64,000 nucleotides of DNA from Rhodoferax sp. AJA081-3 (GCF_017798165.1 NZ_CP059068.1:1674001-1738000), one strand, 5' to 3'. Positions 45,663 to 56,237 are shown, counted from the first letter of the stretch. Notes: generated by a model from the letters alone, not told the origin. Numbers and translations: made by a program.

Positions 45663-46028
45663 ATGTCTGTTAACTATGGATCCAAGCGCGTTGTTGTCGG
45701 CGCGCACTATGGTCTGCGCGACTGGCTGGCCCAGCGCGTCACCGGCCTGCTGATGGCTCTCTTCACACTGATCGTGTTGGGCCAAGTCCTCTTGAGCAAA
45801 GGCCCTATGGGCTACGACAAATGGGCCGGCATCTTCTCCACGCAGTGGATGAAGACCCTGACCTTCTGCGTCATCATCTCCCTGCTGTACCACGCCTGGG
45901 TGGGCATGCGCGAAATCTTCATGGATTACATCCAGCCCGTTTATGTGCGGCTGGCACTCCAAGTGTTCTCCATTGTCTGGCTTGTTGCCTGCGCAGGCTG
46001 GGCCATCCAGGTCCTGTGGCGCCTTTGA
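45663..46028 (+). CDS. sdhD: Succinate dehydrogenase hydrophobic anchor subunit
   Basis: The second membrane anchor of complex II. The protein has 121 residues with three helices. GLRDWLAQRVTGLLMAL opens the first helix, and LLYHAWVGMREIFMDYIQ contains the heme-binding histidine and the quinone-site aspartate-tyrosine pair. 51 bases after sdhC and 27 before sdhA. Confidence 0.94.
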   Translation: MSVNYGSKRVVVGAHYGLRDWLAQRVTGLLMALFTLIVLGQVLLSKGPMGYDKWAGIFSTQWMKTLTFCVIISLLYHAWVGMREIFMDYIQPVYVRLALQVFSIVWLVACAGWAIQVLWRL

Positions 46029-46055
46029 TTCCACCGAACAATAGAGATTGAACCC

Positions 46056-47846
46056 ATGACCTACTCCCCTGTAACTCGAAAATTTGACGTCGTTATCGTC
46101 GGCGCCGGCGGCTCCGGCATGCGCGCATCGCTGCAACTGGCACGTGCCGGTTTGAATGTGGCGGTGTTGTCCAAAGTATTCCCCACCCGTTCACACACCG
46201 TGGCTGCCCAAGGCGGCATTGGTGCATCGCTGGGCAATATGAACGACGACAACTGGCACTACCACTTCTACGACACCGTCAAAGGTTCGGACTGGCTGGG
46301 CGACCAGGACGCCATCGAATTCATGTGCCGCGAAGCCCCCAAGGTCGTGTATGACCTGGAACACATGGGCATGCCGTTTGACCGCAACCCCGACGGCACG
46401 ATTTACCAGCGTCCGTTTGGTGGCCACACCGCCAACTACGGTGAAAAGGCTGTTGAACGCGCCTGCGCCGCGGCCGACCGCACCGGACACGCCATGCTGC
46501 ATACGCTGTACCAACAGAACGTTGCAGCCAAAACCAGCTTCTTCGTGGAGTGGATGGCACTGGACCTGATTCGCGACGCCGAAGGCGATGTGGTGGGCGT
46601 CACTGCCCTGGAAATGGAAACCGGCGATCTGCATGTGTTGCACGCCAAGACCGTACTGCTGGCCACCGGCGGCGCGGGACGTATTTTTGCGGCCTCCACC
46701 AATGCCTTCATCAACACCGGCGACGGCCTGGGCATGGCGGCGCGCGCCGGCATCCCTTTGCAAGACATGGAGTTCTGGCAATTCCACCCAACCGGCGTAG
46801 CCGGCGCTGGTGTGCTGCTGACCGAAGGCTGCCGCGGCGAGGGCGCAATTCTGCTGAACAGCAATGGCGAACGCTTCATGGAGCGTTATGCACCCACGCT
46901 GAAAGACTTGGCACCACGCGATTTCGTGTCCCGCTCCATGGACCAGGAAATCAAGGAAGGCCGTGGCTGCGGTCCCAACAAAGACTACGTGCTGCTGAAG
47001 CTCGACCACCTGGGAGCCGAGACCATCCACAAGCGCCTGCCGTCGGTGTACGAGATTGGCGTCAATTTCGCAAACGTGGATATCACCCGCGAACCCATCC
47101 CCGTGGTACCCACGATCCACTACCAGATGGGTGGCATCCCCACCAACATCAACGGCCAGGTTGTCACGCCCAAGGGTGATGTGCACAACGCCGTGGTGAA
47201 TGGCCTCTACGCGGTCGGTGAATGCTCTTGTGTCAGCGTGCACGGCGCCAACCGCCTGGGCACCAATTCGCTGCTGGACCTGCTGGTGTTTGGCCGCGCG
47301 GCGGGCAACCACATCGTCGACTTTGCAAGCAAGACCAAGGCGCACAAGCCGCTGCCCAAGGACGCGGCAGACCGCACGTTGGAACGCCTGGCACGCCTGG
47401 ACAATTCCACGACGGGTGAATACGCACAAAACGTGGCCGACGACCTGCGCGCCAGCATGCAGTTGCACGCCGGTGTGTTCCGGACGCAAAAGAGCATGGA
47501 CGAAGGCGTGGTCAAGATTGCCGAGCTGCGCAAGCGCGTCGACGCCATCACGCTGAAGGACAAGTCCAAAGTCTTCAACACTGCACGTATCGAAGCGCTG
47601 GAAGTGGACAACCTGATCGAAGCCGCACAGGCCACCATCGTGTCCGCTGCCGCCCGCCACGAAAGCCGCGGTGCCCACACCGTGGACGACTACAGCGACA
47701 GCCCCGAACACCCCAACGGCCGCAACGACGTTGAATGGCACAAACACACGCTGTGGCACAGCGAGAGCAATTCGCTGACCTATAAGCCCGTGCAAATGAA
47801 ACCGCTGACGGTTGATTCCGTGCCCTTAAAAGTCCGCACCTTCTAA
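46056..47846 (+). CDS. sdhA: Succinate dehydrogenase flavoprotein subunit
   Basis: Oxidises succinate to fumarate at a covalently bound FAD. The protein has 596 residues. The dinucleotide motif GAGGSG lies at 16-21, and RSHTVAAQGG (45-54) holds the histidine that carries FAD (H47). The active-site stretch HPTGVAGAGVLLTEGCRGEG and HGANRLGTNSLLDLLVFGRA are both present. Third gene of the sdh operon. Confidence 0.98.
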   Translation: MTYSPVTRKFDVVIVGAGGSGMRASLQLARAGLNVAVLSKVFPTRSHTVAAQGGIGASLGNMNDDNWHYHFYDTVKGSDWLGDQDAIEFMCREAPKVVYDLEHMGMPFDRNPDGTIYQRPFGGHTANYGEKAVERACAAADRTGHAMLHTLYQQNVAAKTSFFVEWMALDLIRDAEGDVVGVTALEMETGDLHVLHAKTVLLATGGAGRIFAASTNAFINTGDGLGMAARAGIPLQDMEFWQFHPTGVAGAGVLLTEGCRGEGAILLNSNGERFMERYAPTLKDLAPRDFVSRSMDQEIKEGRGCGPNKDYVLLKLDHLGAETIHKRLPSVYEIGVNFANVDITREPIPVVPTIHYQMGGIPTNINGQVVTPKGDVHNAVVNGLYAVGECSCVSVHGANRLGTNSLLDLLVFGRAAGNHIVDFASKTKAHKPLPKDAADRTLERLARLDNSTTGEYAQNVADDLRASMQLHAGVFRTQKSMDEGVVKIAELRKRVDAITLKDKSKVFNTARIEALEVDNLIEAAQATIVSAAARHESRGAHTVDDYSDSPEHPNGRNDVEWHKHTLWHSESNSLTYKPVQMKPLTVDSVPLKVRTF

Positions 47847-47861
47847 AGCGAGAAACAGAAC

Positions 47862-48566
47862 ATGACCAAACGCACTTTCTCCATCTACCGCTACGATCCA
47901 GACAAGGACGCCAAGCCTTATATGCAGGACATCGAGGTCGAACTCGACGGCCACGAACGCATGTTGCTTGACGCTTTGATGAAGCTCAAGGCCGTGGACC
48001 CCACCATCTCTTTCCGCCGCTCGTGCCGTGAAGGTGTGTGTGGTTCGGACGCCATGAACATCAACGGCAAGAATGGTCTGGCCTGCCTGACCAATATGCT
48101 GACACTGCCCGGCAAAATTGTGTTGAAGCCCCTGCCCGGCCTGCCCGTGATCCGCGATCTGATCGTGGACATGACACAGTTCTTCAAGCAGTACAACTCG
48201 ATCAAGCCCTATTTGATCAACGACACCGTTCCGCCCGAGAAAGAACGCCTGCAGAGCCCCGAAGAGCGCGAAGAGCTCAACGGCCTGTACGAATGTATTC
48301 TGTGCGCGAGCTGCTCCACGAGCTGCCCCAGCTTCTGGTGGAACCCGGACAAGTTTGTAGGCCCCGCCGGTTTGCTGCAGGCCTACCGCTTCCTGGCCGA
48401 CAGCCGCGACCAGGCCACTGGTGAACGCCTGGACAACCTGGAAGACCCCTACCGCCTGTTCCGCTGCCACACCATCATGAACTGTGTGGATGTGTGCCCC
48501 AAGGGACTCAACCCCACCAAGGCGATTGGCAAGATCAAGGAAATGATGGTGATGCGTACTGTCTGA
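47862..48566 (+). CDS. sdhB: Succinate dehydrogenase iron-sulfur subunit
   Basis: Relays electrons from FAD to quinone. The protein has 234 residues. [2Fe-2S] ligands lie in SCREGVCGSDAM and GLACLTN; CILCASCSTSCPSFWWNP and CHTIMNCVDVCPKGLNP hold the [4Fe-4S] and [3Fe-4S] ligands. The stop shares one base with the sdhE start (TGATG), implying coupled translation. Confidence 0.98.
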   Translation: MTKRTFSIYRYDPDKDAKPYMQDIEVELDGHERMLLDALMKLKAVDPTISFRRSCREGVCGSDAMNINGKNGLACLTNMLTLPGKIVLKPLPGLPVIRDLIVDMTQFFKQYNSIKPYLINDTVPPEKERLQSPEEREELNGLYECILCASCSTSCPSFWWNPDKFVGPAGLLQAYRFLADSRDQATGERLDNLEDPYRLFRCHTIMNCVDVCPKGLNPTKAIGKIKEMMVMRTV

Positions 48567-48862
48567 TGAGCATGCCACACGTTGAAGACGAGCTGCTGGA
48601 TGAACGGGCCCTGAGCAAGCTGCGGTGGCGCTGCCGCCGCGGGTTGCTGGAGAACGATTTATTCATCGAGCGGTTCTTTAAAAGCTTCAGCGCGTCGCTG
48701 ACCGTACGCCAGGGCCACGCATTGGGCCTGTTGATGGATTTGAGCGACAACGACTTGCTGGACGTGCAATTGGCACGTAAATCGTTGGCACAGGTATCAG
48801 AGACATTAGACCGCGAAGACGGTGTGCACGAAGTTTTGAGTATGTTGAGAAAAAACTGTTGA
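48566..48862 (+). CDS. sdhE: Succinate dehydrogenase assembly factor SdhE
   Basis: Promotes covalent attachment of FAD to SdhA. The protein has 98 residues. The conserved RGLLE (25-29) is the SdhE RGxxE motif, followed by NDLFIERFF. The ATG at 48566 overlaps the sdhB stop. A longer frame running back into sdhB is not real. Its position directly after sdhB supports the call. Confidence 0.93.
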   Translation: MSMPHVEDELLDERALSKLRWRCRRGLLENDLFIERFFKSFSASLTVRQGHALGLLMDLSDNDLLDVQLARKSLAQVSETLDREDGVHEVLSMLRKNC

Positions 48863-48872
48863 AAGGTCGAAA

Positions 48873-50183
48873 ATGAAATTAGCTGACAACAAAGCCACAC
48901 TGTCCTTCAGTAATGGCAGCCCCAGCGTTGAACTGCCGGTGTACCAGGGTAGTGTCGGACCCGATGTCGTAGACATCCGCAAGCTCTACGCGCAAACCGG
49001 AATGTTTACCTACGACCCGGGCTTTTTGTCCACGGCGGCGTGCCAGTCAGCGATTACTTACATCGACGGCGACAAAGGCGAGCTGTTGTACCGCGGCTAC
49101 CCCATCGAGCAATTGGCCACCAATTGCGACTTCATGGAAACCTGTCACCTGCTGCTGTACGGAAACCTTCCCGATGCCGCAGGCAAGGCCGACTTCACCA
49201 GGCGCGTGACCCAGCACACCATGGTCAACGAGCAGATGCAGTTCTTCCTGCGCGGTTTCCGCCGTGATGCACACCCCATGGCCATCATGACCGGCCTGGT
49301 GGGCGCACTGTCGGCCTTCTATCATGACAGCACCGACATCAACAACCCCGAGCACCGCGACATCTCCGCGATCCGTCTGATTGCCAAGATGCCGACCCTG
49401 GTGGCCATGGCCTACAAGTACAGTGTGGGCCAGCCCTTCATGTACCCCAAGAACGACCTGAGCTATGCCGGCAACTTCATGCACATGATGTTTGCCACGC
49501 CTTGCGAGCCCTATGTCGTCAATCCCGTCATCGAGCGTGCGCTGGACCGCATCTTCACACTGCACGCCGACCACGAACAAAACGCGTCCACATCCACCGT
49601 GCGCCTGTGCGGCAGCTCGGGTACCAACCCGTTTGCCGCCATCGCAGCCGGTGTGGCCTGCCTGTGGGGCCCCGCCCACGGCGGCGCCAACGAGGCCTGC
49701 CTGAACATGCTGGAAGACATCCAGAAGATGGGTGGCATCAGCAAGGTTGGCGAGTTCATGGAAAAGGTCAAGGACAAGAGCTCCGGCGTCAAGCTGATGG
49801 GCTTTGGCCACCGCGTGTACAAGAACTACGACCCTCGCGCCAAGCTCATGCAAGAGACCTGCAAGGAAGTGCTGGCGGCCCTGGGCCTGGAAAACGACCC
49901 GCTGTTCAAGCTGGCCATGGCCCTGGAAAAGATCGCACTGGAAGACGACTACTTTGTGCAACGCAAGCTCTACCCCAATGTGGACTTCTACTCCGGCATC
50001 GTGCAACGCGCCATCGGTATCCCCGTGAGCCTGTTCACCGCCATCTTCGCGCTGGCCCGCACCGTCGGCTGGATTGCGCAGTTGAATGAAATGATTGGCG
50101 ACCCCGAATACAAAATCGGCCGTCCCCGCCAGTTGTTCACCGGCTCTGAAAAGCGTGACGTAGCGCCCATCGCACAACGCTAA
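48873..50183 (+). CDS. gltA: Citrate synthase
   Basis: Condenses oxaloacetate and acetyl-CoA. The protein has 436 residues, the hexameric type-II length of Gram-negative bacteria. [27 protein letters not shown] and [13 protein letters not shown] hold the active-site histidines and arginines. The final RDVAPIAQR matches the usual RxxxPIxxR ending. Ten bases after sdhE, last gene of the cluster, with a strong terminator behind it. Confidence 0.98.
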   Translation: MKLADNKATLSFSNGSPSVELPVYQGSVGPDVVDIRKLYAQTGMFTYDPGFLSTAACQSAITYIDGDKGELLYRGYPIEQLATNCDFMETCHLLLYGNLPDAAGKADFTRRVTQHTMVNEQMQFFLRGFRRDAHPMAIMTGLVGALSAFYHDSTDINNPEHRDISAIRLIAKMPTLVAMAYKYSVGQPFMYPKNDLSYAGNFMHMMFATPCEPYVVNPVIERALDRIFTLHADHEQNASTSTVRLCGSSGTNPFAAIAAGVACLWGPAHGGANEACLNMLEDIQKMGGISKVGEFMEKVKDKSSGVKLMGFGHRVYKNYDPRAKLMQETCKEVLAALGLENDPLFKLAMALEKIALEDDYFVQRKLYPNVDFYSGIVQRAIGIPVSLFTAIFALARTVGWIAQLNEMIGDPEYKIGRPRQLFTGSEKRDVAPIAQR

Positions 50184-50199
50184 TCCGCTGCCTCCCTTC

Positions 50200-50235
50200 A
50201 AAAGCCCGCCAGCGGTCAACGCTGGCGGGCTTTTT
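50200..50235 (+). terminator. Terminator of the sdh-gltA operon
   Basis: AAAGCCCGCCAGCG-GTCAA-CGCTGGCGGGCTTT followed by TT, a 14-bp stem starting 17 bases after the gltA stop. Confidence 0.93.
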
Positions 50236-50238
50236 ATT

Positions 50239-50282
50239 TGCTATATTTTTGATAGCTACATATCCATATTTCTCGGGGGCTA
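50239..50282 (+). repeat. Repeat A copy 8 (intergenic, after gltA)
   Basis: Exact anchors TGCTA-N9-TAGC-N18-GGGGGCTA with a tail ACAGGCCATTTTT to 50295. It starts directly after the gltA terminator. Confidence 0.87.
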
Positions 50283-50331
50283 CAGGCCATTTTTCCTTAG
50301 AACGATCCGCCAGCACGGTTTACCATACCTT

Positions 50332-50402
50332 CCATCGCCATACGCGATGGCAAACCAGCCGATACTGTAGGAAAATACGCCTACGCATCGCCATCAGCGA
50401 TG
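50332..50402 (+). promoter_or_regulatory. Two LysR-type boxes upstream of the LysR gene
   Basis: CCATCGC-CATAC-GCGATGG (50332-50350) and CATCGC-CATCA-GCGATG (50386-50402) both fit the T-N11-A LysR box. Their centres are 53 bases apart, about five helical turns. They are probably the autoregulatory sites, possibly shared with leuC control. Confidence 0.6.
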
Positions 50403-50415
50403 TCTTTGACATCCC

Positions 50416-51351
50416 ATGAACACCCCTGACCGCAGTTTTGCCCGCCGCATGGACCTGACCTCGCTTCAGCTCTTTGCCGCTGTCTGCGAGCTGGGAAGCA
50501 TCGGCAAGGCCGCGCAGCGGGAGTTCATTGCACCTTCGGCCCTGAGCAAGCGGCTCAGTGATCTGGAGGCCACGTTGGGCACCGCACTCTTGCACCGCCA
50601 CTCACGTGGTGTGCACCTCACGCCTGCAGGTCAAAACCTGCTGCAGCACGCGCGGGCCGTGTTGTTCAGCCTGGAGCGCATGCAGTCCGAGTTCAGCGAA
50701 TACGCCGACGGTGTACGCGGCCAGGTGCGGGTGCATGCCAGCATCTCGGCCACGGTGCAGTTTTTGCCCGAAGACCTGGGTGCCTTCGTCCGTGCGCACC
50801 AGGGCGTCAAGATCGACCTGGAGGAACACCTCAGCAGCGAAGTGTTGCGCGCGGTGCAAGAAGGTGCAGCGGACCTTGGCATCTGCAACACGGCCGATGG
50901 CGTGGGCGAACTGCAGACCCTGCCCTACCGACAAGACCAACTCGTGCTCATCGTGCCCACAGGCCATGCGCTGGCTGGCAAGCCCCGCGTGGCCTTTGAA
51001 GAAACCCTGGCCTACGACCATGTGGGTCTGCACTCCAACAGTTCCATCTATGTGGCCATGCGCCAGGCCGCGGCCGCGCTGGGGCAAAGCATCAAGCTGC
51101 GCATCCAGGTCAGTGGACTGGACGCCATGGGCCGCATGATTCTCAACGGACTGGGCATAGGCGTCATGCCCTTGCGCGCCTTTACGCTGATGCACAGCGC
51201 GGGCGGGCTTACTGCTGTGGCCCTGACCGATGCGTGGACCACGCGCCGCATCGAGCTAGTAGCCCGCGATTTCTCCACCCTGCCGCACACCGCACGGCTG
51301 CTGGTGGACCACCTCACCGCCATGCCTCCGCAGCCGGGGGCCAAGGCCTAG
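50416..51351 (+). CDS. LysR-family transcriptional regulator
   Basis: The protein has 311 residues. The N-terminal winged helix (about 12-70) reads [20 protein letters not shown], then [20 protein letters not shown]. The effector domain starts near residue 100 with [20 protein letters not shown]. It lies 28 bases upstream of leuC in the same direction, and the arrangement LysR-leuC is common in Burkholderiales (from memory). Control of leucine genes is possible but not shown. Two T-N11-A palindromes lie 15-85 bases before its ATG. Confidence 0.92.
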   Translation: MNTPDRSFARRMDLTSLQLFAAVCELGSIGKAAQREFIAPSALSKRLSDLEATLGTALLHRHSRGVHLTPAGQNLLQHARAVLFSLERMQSEFSEYADGVRGQVRVHASISATVQFLPEDLGAFVRAHQGVKIDLEEHLSSEVLRAVQEGAADLGICNTADGVGELQTLPYRQDQLVLIVPTGHALAGKPRVAFEETLAYDHVGLHSNSSIYVAMRQAAAALGQSIKLRIQVSGLDAMGRMILNGLGIGVMPLRAFTLMHSAGGLTAVALTDAWTTRRIELVARDFSTLPHTARLLVDHLTAMPPQPGAKA

Positions 51352-51379
51352 AATCCCGTTTCACAAGGAAAACATCTCC

Positions 51380-52828
51380 ATGGCACGCACGCTTTACGAC
51401 AAGCTTTGGGACGACCACGTTGTCCACACCGAGGAAGACGGCACGTCCATCCTCTACATCGACCGCCACCTGGTCCACGAAGTGACCAGCCCCCAGGCCT
51501 TTGAAGGCCTGCGCGTGGCGGGCCGCAAGGTCTGGCGCGTGAGTTCCATCGTGGCCACCGCGGACCACAACACCCCCACCACGGGCTGGGAATTGGGGTA
51601 CGACGGCATCACCGACCCGACCAGCAAAGAGCAGGTCACCACCCTGGATGCCAACATCAAAGAGTTTGGCGCCGCGGCCTTCTTCCCGTTCCTGTCCAAA
51701 CGCCAGGGCATCGTGCACGTCATCGGGCCTGAAAACGGCGCGACCTTGCCTGGCATGACCGTTGTCTGCGGCGATTCCCACACATCCACCCACGGCGCCT
51801 TTGGCGCACTGGCCCACGGCATTGGCACCAGCGAGGTCGAGCACGTCATGGCCACGCAAACCCTGTTGGCCAAGAAGGCCAAGAACATGCTGGTGAAAGT
51901 GGAAGGCGCCGTTGCCCAGGGCATTACCGCCAAGGACATCGTGCTGGCCATCATCGGCAAGATAGGCACGGCCGGTGGCACCGGTTACACCATTGAGTTT
52001 GGTGGTTCGGCCATACGCGCCCTCTCCATGGAAGGCCGCATGACCGTCTGCAACATGGCCATCGAAGCCGGTGCACGCGCGGGCCTGGTGGCCGTGGATG
52101 AAAAAACTATCGATTACGTCAAGGGACGCCCCCTGGCCCCCGGTGCCAATGCCACAAGCCCCGAGGCAGCGGCCGTGGAATGGGACCAGGCGGTGGCATT
52201 CTGGAAAACACTGCACTCCGACACCGGTGCACATTTCGACACCGTGGTCGAGCTGGATGCCACCCAAATCGTTCCGCAAGTGACCTGGGGCACCTCGCCC
52301 GAAATGGTGCTGGGCATTGACGCCCGCGTGCCAGACCCGGACAAGGAAAAAGACGCCAACAAACGCGGAGCCATCGAGCGTGCGCTGACCTATATGGGAC
52401 TGGAGCCCGGCAAGGCCTTGAACGATTTGTTTGTCGACAAGGTGTTCATCGGTTCCTGTACCAACAGCCGCATCGAAGACATGCGTGAAGCCGCAGCCGT
52501 AGTCAAAAAGCTGGGGCAGAAAGTGGCCAAAAACATCAAGCTGGCCATGGTGGTACCGGGCTCCGGCTTGGTGAAAGACCAGGCGGAACGCGAAGGTTTG
52601 CACGAAATTTTCAAAGCCGCCGGCTTTGAATGGCGCGAGCCCGGTTGCTCCATGTGCCTGGCCATGAATGCCGACCGCTTGGAGCCGGGCGAACGCTGCG
52701 CCTCCACCAGCAACCGCAATTTTGAAGGCCGCCAGGGAGCAGGTGGACGCACCCACCTGGTTAGCCCGGCGATGGCTGCGGCAGCGGCCATCCATGGCCA
52801 TTTTGTTGACATCCGCAAATTCAGTTAA
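51380..52828 (+). CDS. leuC: 3-isopropylmalate dehydratase large subunit
   Basis: With LeuD, isomerises 2-isopropylmalate to 3-isopropylmalate in leucine synthesis. The protein has 482 residues. [20 protein letters not shown] is the substrate region; the [4Fe-4S] cysteines lie in IGSCTNSR and GCSMCLAMN. First enzyme gene of the leuC-ecn-leuD-leuB cluster. Confidence 0.97.
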   Translation: MARTLYDKLWDDHVVHTEEDGTSILYIDRHLVHEVTSPQAFEGLRVAGRKVWRVSSIVATADHNTPTTGWELGYDGITDPTSKEQVTTLDANIKEFGAAAFFPFLSKRQGIVHVIGPENGATLPGMTVVCGDSHTSTHGAFGALAHGIGTSEVEHVMATQTLLAKKAKNMLVKVEGAVAQGITAKDIVLAIIGKIGTAGGTGYTIEFGGSAIRALSMEGRMTVCNMAIEAGARAGLVAVDEKTIDYVKGRPLAPGANATSPEAAAVEWDQAVAFWKTLHSDTGAHFDTVVELDATQIVPQVTWGTSPEMVLGIDARVPDPDKEKDANKRGAIERALTYMGLEPGKALNDLFVDKVFIGSCTNSRIEDMREAAAVVKKLGQKVAKNIKLAMVVPGSGLVKDQAEREGLHEIFKAAGFEWREPGCSMCLAMNADRLEPGERCASTSNRNFEGRQGAGGRTHLVSPAMAAAAAIHGHFVDIRKFS

Positions 52829-52855
52829 CTCCAAGCCCACCGAGAGGAAACCACC

Positions 52856-52987
52856 ATGAAAACCATCGTTTACGCTGTGTGCGCATCCGCCCTGTTGCTG
52901 TTGACTGCCTGTAACACCGTCAAGGGTGTGGGACAGGACGTCCAGAAGGTTGGCGAAAAAATCGAAGACGCGGCGAAGAAAAAATGA
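52856..52987 (+). CDS. Entericidin A/B-family small lipoprotein
   Basis: A 43-residue lipoprotein. The sequence [20 protein letters not shown] is the signal with lipobox LTAC, followed by the family core [19 protein letters not shown] and a lysine end. GAGAGGAAA lies before the ATG at 52856. It sits between leuC (27 bases) and leuD, whose ATG overlaps its stop as ATGA. Entericidins are small envelope lipoproteins linked in E. coli to programmed lysis; the role here is unknown. Its place inside the leucine operon appears conserved in related bacteria, from memory. Confidence 0.88.
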   Translation: MKTIVYAVCASALLLLTACNTVKGVGQDVQKVGEKIEDAAKKK

Positions 52988-53634
52988 ACAAATTCACCAT
53001 CCACAAGGGCCTGATTGCGCCCATGGACCGCGAGAACGTGGACACGGACGCCATCATTCCCAAGCAGTTTCTCAAGTCCATCCGCAAGACCGGTTTTGGC
53101 CAAAACCTGTTTGACGAATGGCGCTACCTGGACGCGGGTTTTCCCGGCCAAGACCCGACCAGCCGCAAGCCTAACCCGGACTTTGTGCTGAACCAGCCAC
53201 GTTATGCCGGGGCCAGCATCCTGTTGGCGCGCAAGAACTTTGGCTGCGGCTCGTCGCGCGAGCATGCGCCCTGGGCGCTGGACCAGTATGGTTTTCGTGC
53301 CATCATCGCGCCCAGCTACGCCGACATCTTCTTCAACAACAGCTTCAAGAACGGCCTGCTACCTATTGTGCTGAGCGAAGCGCTGGTGGACCAGTTGTTC
53401 AGTGAGGCTCTGGCCTTCCCCGGCTACCAGCTCACCATCGATCTGGAGCGCCAGGTCATCGTCAAACCCCAGGGTGAAGAAATCCCGTTTGAGGTGCAGG
53501 CTTTTCGCAAATACTGCCTGCTCAACGGCTTTGATGACATCGGCCTGACCCTGCGCCACGCGGACAAGATCAAGGCATTTGAGGCCGAACGTCTTGCACA
53601 AAAACCGTGGTTAGCCCGCACGATGTCTGCCTAA
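52984..53634 (+). CDS. leuD: 3-isopropylmalate dehydratase small subunit
   Basis: The swivel-domain partner of LeuC. The protein has 216 residues. [15 protein letters not shown] and [20 protein letters not shown] are the diagnostic motifs. Its ATG overlaps the entericidin stop, so it should be translationally coupled to it. The last residues (LARTMSA) and the stop lie inside a repeat A copy, which thus defines the C-terminus. Confidence 0.96.
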   Translation: MNKFTIHKGLIAPMDRENVDTDAIIPKQFLKSIRKTGFGQNLFDEWRYLDAGFPGQDPTSRKPNPDFVLNQPRYAGASILLARKNFGCGSSREHAPWALDQYGFRAIIAPSYADIFFNNSFKNGLLPIVLSEALVDQLFSEALAFPGYQLTIDLERQVIVKPQGEEIPFEVQAFRKYCLLNGFDDIGLTLRHADKIKAFEAERLAQKPWLARTMSA

Positions 53635-53655
53635 GCAGCTACAAATTCAATAGCA
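53612..53655 (-). repeat. Repeat A copy 9 (3' end of leuD)
   Basis: TGCTA-N9-TAGC-N18-GCGGGCTA on the minus strand, one anchor base off, spacing exact. It covers the last seven leuD codons, the stop and part of the leuD-leuB spacer. Confidence 0.7.
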
Positions 53656-53668
53656 CATTAAGGACCCC

Positions 53669-54751
53669 ATGAAAATCGCAGTGTTGCCGGGTGACGGCAT
53701 TGGTACCGAAATCGTCGCCGAAGCCGTCAAGGTCTTGAACGTTCTGGACTTGCCCCTGGAAATGGAAAGCGCCCTGGTTGGCGGTGCCGCCTATGAGGCC
53801 CATGGCCATCCCCTGCCTGAGTCCACACTCAAGCTGGCCAAGGAAGCAGACGCCGTGCTGTTCGGCGCCGTGGGTGACTGGAAATACGACAAGCTGGACC
53901 GCCCGCTGCGCCCCGAACAGGCCATTCTGGGCCTGCGCAAGAACCTGGGCCTGTTCGCCAACTTCCGTCCCGCCATTTGTTACGAGCAGTTGGTCGGTGC
54001 TTCCAGCCTCAAGCCCGAACTGATTGCCGGCCTGGACATTCTGATCATTCGCGAACTGACCGGCGACATCTACTTCGGCCAGCCCCGCGGTCGCCGCATA
54101 GCCACCGATGGCCACTTCCCCGGTGCCGAGGAAGCCTATGACACCATGCGTTACTCGCGCCCCGAGATCGAGCGTATTGCCCACGTAGCTTTCCAGGCGG
54201 CGCGCAAGCGCAAGGCATCGGGAAGTGAGGGTCGCGTGACCAGCGTGGACAAGGCCAATGTGCTGGAAACCTTCCAGTTCTGGAAAGACGTGGTCTCCGA
54301 GGTCGGCCTGCAATACCCCGACATTGCGCTAGACCATATGTATGTGGACAACGCCGCCATGCAACTGGTCAAGGCGCCCAAACGTTTTGACGTGGTGGTC
54401 ACCGGCAATATGTTTGGCGACATCCTGTCGGACGAAGCCTCCATGTTGACCGGGTCGATTGGCATGCTGCCCTCGGCATCGCTGAATTCCAGCAACCAGG
54501 GCCTGTACGAACCCAGCCACGGCAGTGCACCCGACATTGCAGGCAAGGGCATCGCCAACCCGCTGGCCACCATTCTGAGTGCGGCCATGATGCTGCGCTT
54601 CAGCCTGAACCAGGAAGCTTCTGCCCTGCGTATCGAAGCCGCCGTGCAAAAGGTGCTGGCACAAGGCTTGCGCACGGCCGACATCTACAGCGAAGGCACA
54701 ACCCGCGTCAGCACCCGCGAAATGGGTGATGCTGTTGTCAAGGCCCTGTAA
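53669..54751 (+). CDS. leuB: 3-isopropylmalate dehydrogenase
   Basis: Oxidises and decarboxylates 3-isopropylmalate with NAD in leucine synthesis. The protein has 360 residues. [16 protein letters not shown] opens the chain; [16 protein letters not shown] and the signature region [20 protein letters not shown] hold the metal aspartates. [20 protein letters not shown] is the NAD-binding loop. 34 bases after leuD. Confidence 0.97.
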   Translation: MKIAVLPGDGIGTEIVAEAVKVLNVLDLPLEMESALVGGAAYEAHGHPLPESTLKLAKEADAVLFGAVGDWKYDKLDRPLRPEQAILGLRKNLGLFANFRPAICYEQLVGASSLKPELIAGLDILIIRELTGDIYFGQPRGRRIATDGHFPGAEEAYDTMRYSRPEIERIAHVAFQAARKRKASGSEGRVTSVDKANVLETFQFWKDVVSEVGLQYPDIALDHMYVDNAAMQLVKAPKRFDVVVTGNMFGDILSDEASMLTGSIGMLPSASLNSSNQGLYEPSHGSAPDIAGKGIANPLATILSAAMMLRFSLNQEASALRIEAAVQKVLAQGLRTADIYSEGTTRVSTREMGDAVVKAL

Positions 54752-54761
54752 ATATCTGCCT

Positions 54762-54890
54762 TACAATCGGCCCATGCAAATCCATCGCCCCGTTTCCCTG
54801 GTACTGCCCTTCTGCGGCGGTACAGGCGCGTGGGCCGGTGTGCCGTCGGCTCTGCCTGCGACCACCAAGACGACAACCATTAAAGGCTAA
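54762..54890 (+). promoter_or_regulatory. -10-like box with possible leaderless 38-codon ORF
   Basis: TACAAT at 54762-54767 lies seven bases before an ATG at 54774 that opens a 38-residue frame (MQIHRPVSLVLPFCGGTG...), ending at 54890. The distance is what a leaderless mRNA would have. It may instead be only the promoter and leader of asd. No protein family is recognised. Confidence 0.3.
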
Positions 54891-54979
54891 ACAAGCCCGG
54901 TTCGTCGCGCCCCTACCCGGCCAGACGAGCCGGGCAGACCAAATTCTGTGTTTTGAATTTTTTCTGAAAGGGCAATGTC

Positions 54980-56116
54980 ATGAAGGTAGGTAATCTCGTA
55001 GGCCTCGTCGGTTGGCGCGGCATGGTGGGTTCGGTTCTGATGGACCGTATGCAAACCGAGGGCGACTTCGATTTGATCGAACCCGTGTTCTTCTCCACCT
55101 CCAACTCCGGTGGCAAAGCCCCGGCCCAGGCCAAGAACGAAACCACGCTGCAGGATGCGTTCAATATTGACGCCCTGAAGCGCTGCGACATCATCATCAG
55201 CGCCCAAGGTGGTGACTACACCACCGAAGTCTTCCCAAAATTGCGTGCTGCAGGCTGGAACGGCCACTGGATCGATGCCGCATCTACATTGCGCATGGAC
55301 AAGGACGCCGTCATCATCCTGGACCCGGTCAACATGCCTGTGATCCAGAAGGCGCTGGCCAACGGTGGCAAAAACTGGATAGGCGGCAACTGCACCGTCA
55401 GTTGCATGCTGATGGGCGTGGGTGCGCTGTACAAGGCTGGTCTGGTGGAGTGGATGAGCACCCAGACCTACCAGGCGGCTTCTGGCGGTGGCGCGCAGCA
55501 CATGCGCGAACTGCTTACCCAGTACGGCACACTGAACGCTGAAGTCAAAGCCCTGCTGGACGACCCCAAGAGCGCCATCCTGGAAATTGACCGCAAGGTT
55601 ATTGCCAAGCAGCGAGCACTAACTTCCGCAGAAACGGCTAATTTTGGCGTACCGTTGGGCGGTTCGTTGATCCCCTGGATCGACAAGGACCTGGGCAATG
55701 GCCAGTCCAAGGAAGAGTGGAAGGGCATGGCCGAGACCAACAAGATCATGGGCATGGGCGAAGGCTTCAGCACCCCTGCCATCCCCGTGGACGGCTTCTG
55801 CGTGCGTGTGGGCGCCATGCGCTGCCACAGCCAGGCTCTGACCTTCAAGTTGAACAAGGACGTACCCGTGGCCGACCTGGAAGCCATGATGGCTGCCGAT
55901 AACGAGTGGGTCAAGGTCGTTCCCAACACCCGTGAGGCGACTATCAGGGACCTGACACCGGTGGCAGTGACCGGCACCATGACGATCCCGGTCGGCCGGG
56001 TGCGCAAACTCGCCATGGGCCCGCAGTACGTTGGCGCCTTCACAATTGGCGACCAGTTGCTCTGGGGAGCCGCGGAGCCATTGCGCCGGATGCTACGTAT
56101 TTTGCTGTCTGCGTAA
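54980..56116 (+). CDS. asd: Aspartate-semialdehyde dehydrogenase
   Basis: Makes aspartate semialdehyde for lysine, methionine, threonine and diaminopimelate. The protein has 378 residues, the long Gram-negative type. [14 protein letters not shown] (7-20) binds NADP, the catalytic cysteine is C138 in [11 protein letters not shown], and the active-site histidine is in [19 protein letters not shown] lies about eight bases upstream. 228 bases after leuB, with its own -10-like box. Confidence 0.97.
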   Translation: MKVGNLVGLVGWRGMVGSVLMDRMQTEGDFDLIEPVFFSTSNSGGKAPAQAKNETTLQDAFNIDALKRCDIIISAQGGDYTTEVFPKLRAAGWNGHWIDAASTLRMDKDAVIILDPVNMPVIQKALANGGKNWIGGNCTVSCMLMGVGALYKAGLVEWMSTQTYQAASGGGAQHMRELLTQYGTLNAEVKALLDDPKSAILEIDRKVIAKQRALTSAETANFGVPLGGSLIPWIDKDLGNGQSKEEWKGMAETNKIMGMGEGFSTPAIPVDGFCVRVGAMRCHSQALTFKLNKDVPVADLEAMMAADNEWVKVVPNTREATIRDLTPVAVTGTMTIPVGRVRKLAMGPQYVGAFTIGDQLLWGAAEPLRRMLRILLSA

Positions 56117-56125
56117 TTAATTGCA

Positions 56126-56160
56126 ACTCGGGAGTACCGGCACAGATTACACTCCCGAGT
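56126..56160 (+). terminator. Hairpin after asd, possible terminator
   Basis: ACTCGGGAGT and ACTCCCGAGT pair with a 15-base loop, ten bases past the asd stop. No T run follows, so termination would be weak or factor-dependent. Confidence 0.5.
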
Positions 56161-56237
56161 CGTTGTCGCAAGGCAACAAAAAAGTACCAAGTTGGCATGG
56201 CACAGGTCCGGCCTGTAAAGTTAAGCGCTTTCTTAGC

